Source: CAMYLR01 sp039588915
Lineage (GTDB): Bacteria > Gemmatimonadota > Gemmatimonadetes > JACCXV01 > JAHWKZ01
NCBI GenBank assembly: GCA_039588915.1
Contig: JBDGYV010000001.1
Location: forward strand, 1-64,000
Reading direction: 5' to 3'
Length of the DNA stretch: 64,000 bases
The notes under the pieces were generated by a model. It did no database searches. It saw only the letters and a program-made list of their open reading frames with translations, and was not told where the DNA came from. Positions 61,411-64,000 of the stretch are shown piece by piece. The stretch's first letter is position 1; every line of letters starts with the position of its first letter. The translations under genes were made by a program, and so were the position numbers.

Positions 61411-61874
61411 GCTCCAGCCCAAGTGTAATCTTGGACGCCTCGAAGCAGCTACCCGTTCGCCGGCTGGGTGATCATGGTCTGCCGCTACCGGAGTACGCAA
61501 CCAAAGCCGCGGCGGGGCTCGATCTGTGCGCGGCCGAGGCGCATCGGATCGCTCCCGGAGAGCGTCGGCTGATCGGCACCGGTTTCGCGATCGCTTTGCC
61601 GTCCAATTGCGAGGGCCAGATTCGACCGCGATCCGGGATGGCAGCTGAGCATGGCGTCACCGTTCTGAATGCTCCCGGAACCGTCGATGCAGACTACCGG
61701 GGCGAAGTGAAGGTCTTGCTCGTGAACTTGGGTCAAGAAGTCGTCGAGATCGATCGGGGTGACCGCATCGCACAGCTGGTCGTCGGACCCGTTTCGCGCC
61801 TCGACCTGGTTGAGGTCGATGCACTTCCCGAGACAACTCGGGGAGTCGGTGGCTTCGGGTCGACCGGTCAGTGA
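61407..61874 (+). CDS. dut: Deoxyuridine 5'-triphosphate nucleotidohydrolase
   Basis: 155-aa trimeric dUTPase keeping uracil out of DNA and making dUMP. All five motifs are readable: AGLDLCA, RPRSGMA, GTVDADYRGE, RGDRIAQLVV and RGVGGFGSTG. The N-terminus has ~15 extra residues compared with the minimal enzyme. GTG start overlaps the ald stop (GTGA). Confidence 0.95.
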   Translation: MSSSPSVILDASKQLPVRRLGDHGLPLPEYATKAAAGLDLCAAEAHRIAPGERRLIGTGFAIALPSNCEGQIRPRSGMAAEHGVTVLNAPGTVDADYRGEVKVLLVNLGQEVVEIDRGDRIAQLVVGPVSRLDLVEVDALPETTRGVGGFGSTGQ

Positions 61875-61881
61875 GCGCGCC

Positions 61882-62934
61882 GTGCTGAGTTTCCTCAGAT
61901 CGAACGTCGGGCCGTTTCTGGCTAGCGAGGTGTCAGTTGATCTCGGCACCGCCAACACGCTCATTTACGTAAAGGGGCGAGGCATCGTCCTCAACGAGCC
62001 GTCGGTCGTCGCCTTGGATACGGACACGCGCGAGATTCTGGCGGTCGGACTCGAAGCGAAGAAAATGCTGGGCCGAACACCGGCTGGAATCAACGCCGTA
62101 CGACCCCTCAAAGACGGCGTAATCGCTGATTTTGAAGTGACTGAGAAGATGCTTCGTGATTTTCTGAAGCGCGTGTTGCGAAATCGCCTCATGCCGATAC
62201 GCCCGAAAGTTCTCATCTCAGTTCCCAGCGGTATCACCGAAGTCGAGAAGCGGGCTGTCCGAGACAGCGCCGAGTCAGCCGGCGCAAAGGAGGTGTACCT
62301 GGTCCCCGAGCCGATGGCGGCCGCCATTGGCGTTGGGCTTCCGGTCGAGACACCAACCGGTAACATGGTGATCGACATCGGCGGTGGGACCACCGAAATC
62401 GCCGTTATCGCGCTGTCTGGCATTGTGAGCGATATATCGATCCGGGTTGGCGGCGATGAGATCGATGAAGCGATTCAGCACTTCGTAAAGAAGGACTACA
62501 ACATCGTGATCGGAGAGCCTACGGCGGAGCAGGTGAAGATGACGATCGGCTCGGCGTATCAATCGGTCAACGGAGACGATGTCATGGACGTCAAGGGGCG
62601 CGACGTCGTGACCGGGATCCCGAAGACAGTTCGAGTGAGCTCGGCCGAGATACGTGACGCGATCCAAGAGCCGATCATGGCGGTCGTTGATGCCGTCCGG
62701 CAGGCGCTTGAGCGAACCCCGGCTGAGCTGGCGAGCGATATCGTCGATCGCGGTATCGTGATGACCGGCGGTGGCGCGCTCCTCCGAGGACTCGACTCGC
62801 TACTGCGCGAGAACACCAACCTTCCCATCAACGTCGATGAGGAACCGCTGACCTGCGTGGTCCGTGGTACCGGTCGGATATTAGACGACCCGGACAAGTA
62901 TCGCGGCGTGCTCGTCCTGAGCGGCCGCAACTGA
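61882..62934 (+). CDS. mreB: Rod-shape protein MreB
   Basis: 350-aa bacterial actin guiding side-wall peptidoglycan synthesis. Phosphate loops VDLGTANTLIYVKG and IDIGGGTTEIAVIALSG, PKVLISVPSGITEVEKRA, EPMAAAIGVGLPV and MTGGGALLRGLDSL are typical. GTG 61882 gives a ~17-residue amphipathic start before the core, used for membrane binding in this family; the dut stop lies eight bases upstream. First gene of the mre cluster. Confidence 0.95.
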   Translation: MLSFLRSNVGPFLASEVSVDLGTANTLIYVKGRGIVLNEPSVVALDTDTREILAVGLEAKKMLGRTPAGINAVRPLKDGVIADFEVTEKMLRDFLKRVLRNRLMPIRPKVLISVPSGITEVEKRAVRDSAESAGAKEVYLVPEPMAAAIGVGLPVETPTGNMVIDIGGGTTEIAVIALSGIVSDISIRVGGDEIDEAIQHFVKKDYNIVIGEPTAEQVKMTIGSAYQSVNGDDVMDVKGRDVVTGIPKTVRVSSAEIRDAIQEPIMAVVDAVRQALERTPAELASDIVDRGIVMTGGGALLRGLDSLLRENTNLPINVDEEPLTCVVRGTGRILDDPDKYRGVLVLSGRN

Positions 62935-62956
62935 ATCCACGGCTCGGCGTTGGCTG

Positions 62957-63889
62957 ATGCCGTTACTACCCCCTGCTCGCCAGGCTGAAGCCATCGTCGT
63001 CACTTGTGTGGCGGCGTCACTAGTCCTATTGGCACTCCCCGATTCGCGCCAAGCCGCGCTCGCCCGTTCGGTCAATCACGTCGTAATGCTGCCCGTGTCT
63101 CGGGTTCGTGAGGTGTTTGGCGGATACCTGCGACTGAGAACCGAGAACACGCAACTCAGGCGTCAGCTTCAAGGAGCACGAGTCGAGCTCTCTGACACCG
63201 ATGCGGTTCGGTTGCAGAACCGAGAGTTAAGGAGCTTGCTCGGCTTCGCAGACCACTTGCCGGTAAACCTCACTGCCGCCAGGGTGATCAATCGTGATTT
63301 CGTGGCGACACCAAGCGTGATGATCGTTGACGCCGGTCGTGCCGATAATGTCACGGAGAACCTGCCTGTGGTAACCGATCGTGGCCTGGTGGGTAAAGTT
63401 GTTTCAGTTGGGCAAGGTACAAGCGAAGTCATGTTGTACACACACCCGGATTTTAGCGCTAGCGCCCTGTTGCTCGGTGGTGATCATCTCGAGTACGGGA
63501 TCGTGCGCCCGAACGCGGCGGGTCGATTGCAGTTGTTGTTGCCGTTGAGAGCGCGCTCCGAACCGGGTGATCGGATCGTAACATCGGGCTACGGAGGTGC
63601 CTTTCCGCGCGGGATCCCGATCGGACAAGTCACCGCGAGCCAGGAGGACCAGCGACTGGGGTTGCAGCAGATCGATCTGGTTGAACCCGGGGTTGATCTG
63701 GGTTCGTTGACGGCGGTGTTTGTGCTCATGCGGGGTTCCTCACGAGACGCCTCGGCGGGTGATAGTCTGCGACTGTTCTGGCCGGGTTACGCTCACCCGC
63801 CGATGGTGGGCGATCGGTTGGGTGGCAGAGCATCGACTGTCGGGAGTGACCCGATCGCGCCGGCTGAGGCCAACAGCGACTCGTTGTGA
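62957..63889 (+). CDS. mreC: Rod-shape protein MreC
   Basis: 310-aa bitopic periplasmic protein of the elongasome. One membrane helix (residues ~10-28), a coiled coil (RLRTENTQLRRQLQGARVEL, ~57-76), then the double beta-barrel domain with RVINRDFVATPSVMIVDAG and GDRIVTSGYGGAFPRGIPIG. The last ~60 residues are extra and variable. Follows mreB by 22 bases. Confidence 0.93.
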   Translation: MPLLPPARQAEAIVVTCVAASLVLLALPDSRQAALARSVNHVVMLPVSRVREVFGGYLRLRTENTQLRRQLQGARVELSDTDAVRLQNRELRSLLGFADHLPVNLTAARVINRDFVATPSVMIVDAGRADNVTENLPVVTDRGLVGKVVSVGQGTSEVMLYTHPDFSASALLLGGDHLEYGIVRPNAAGRLQLLLPLRARSEPGDRIVTSGYGGAFPRGIPIGQVTASQEDQRLGLQQIDLVEPGVDLGSLTAVFVLMRGSSRDASAGDSLRLFWPGYAHPPMVGDRLGGRASTVGSDPIAPAEANSDSL

Positions 63890-64000
63890 TCGATTCGATC
63901 GGGCCCGCAGGTGCTCAACCGCTTTCGCGCCAACGATATGCAACGTTTCTCGCTTTTTGCCTGTTGGCGGCGATCGTGCTCGAGGACCCCTTGTCGATCG
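63886..64000 (+). CDS. mreD: Probable MreD, start only (cut by window edge)
   Basis: A frame opens at GTG 63886, overlapping the mreC stop by four bases (GTGA), and runs off the window. The 38 visible residues include a hydrophobic segment (TFLAFCLLAAIVLED) as expected for the first membrane helix of MreD, and mreD follows mreC in most bacteria. Too little is visible to be certain. Confidence 0.55.
   Translation, partial: MIDSIGPAGAQPLSRQRYATFLAFCLLAAIVLEDPLSI

Overview
The window reads as one continuous stretch of chromosome from a Gram-negative (two-membrane) bacterium. G+C is high, roughly 60 % by eye. About 62 protein genes are packed end to end, many overlapping by 1-19 bases, and GTG or TTG starts are common. 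I see no rRNA, tRNA, CRISPR array, insertion sequence or prophage, and no gene-free gap above 300 bases. Outer-membrane biogenesis genes (BamD-like, LolA, LptE) establish the cell plan. SecA carries a large insertion in its preprotein cross-linking region, IF-2 has a Bacteroidota-like N-terminal half, and a DUF4254 gene is present; together these suggest the FCB superphylum. With the high G+C I infer Gemmatimonadota as the best guess, but no rRNA is present to settle it.

Layout. 0-7.3 kb (+): histidine degradation (hutU end, hutI), a TPR protein, a homocysteine methyltransferase/methylene-THF reductase fusion, a PHP phosphoesterase, a polyprenyl synthetase with an apparent internal deletion, DUF4321, tatA. 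7.3-9.1 kb (-): a PpiD-type chaperone. 9.2-16.7 kb (+): small TPR protein, Xaa-Pro peptidase, efp, accB, accC, ftsK and a UDP-sugar dehydrogenase. 16.7-21.1 kb: two radical SAM genes with their own promoters, the second a relative of tetraether lipid synthase (Tes), facing an NfuA-type Fe-S carrier gene. 21.1-31.4 kb (+): ugd, udk, DUF4254, two TPR lipoproteins (the second BamD-like), nadD, secA, rho, radC. 31.4-43.6 kb (+): an unknown small protein, rel, lolA, uvrB, tsaE, tsaB, rimI, accD, folC, hisS, a phosphoesterase remnant and guaA. 43.6-49.9 kb: a lipoprotein on the minus strand, then TPR protein, LolB-like lipoprotein, lptE, HNH nuclease, cation/proton antiporter, glycosyltransferase and pgeF. 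49.9-60.3 kb (+): the translation/transcription cluster rimP-nusA-L7Ae-infB-DUF503-rbfA/truB-ribF-rpsO-pnp. 60.3-64 kb (+): ald, dut, mreB, mreC and the start of a probable mreD.

How it fits together. Most genes are housekeeping: fatty-acid synthesis initiation (accB, accC, accD), the t6A tRNA modification genes tsaE and tsaB, envelope assembly and cell shape. The stand-out block is 16.7-21.0 kb. A Tes-family radical SAM enzyme, a second radical SAM/SPASM enzyme and an Fe-S carrier sit together, and the Tes-like gene has a promoter flanked by two short palindromes; this could be a route to membrane-spanning or otherwise cross-linked lipids. Other oddities are a one-piece RbfA-TruB protein, a NusA whose two KH domains are separated by about 118 low-complexity residues, a Rho without its usual N-terminal domain, an in-frame loss in a prenyltransferase, and a 13-codon relic of a metallophosphoesterase before guaA.
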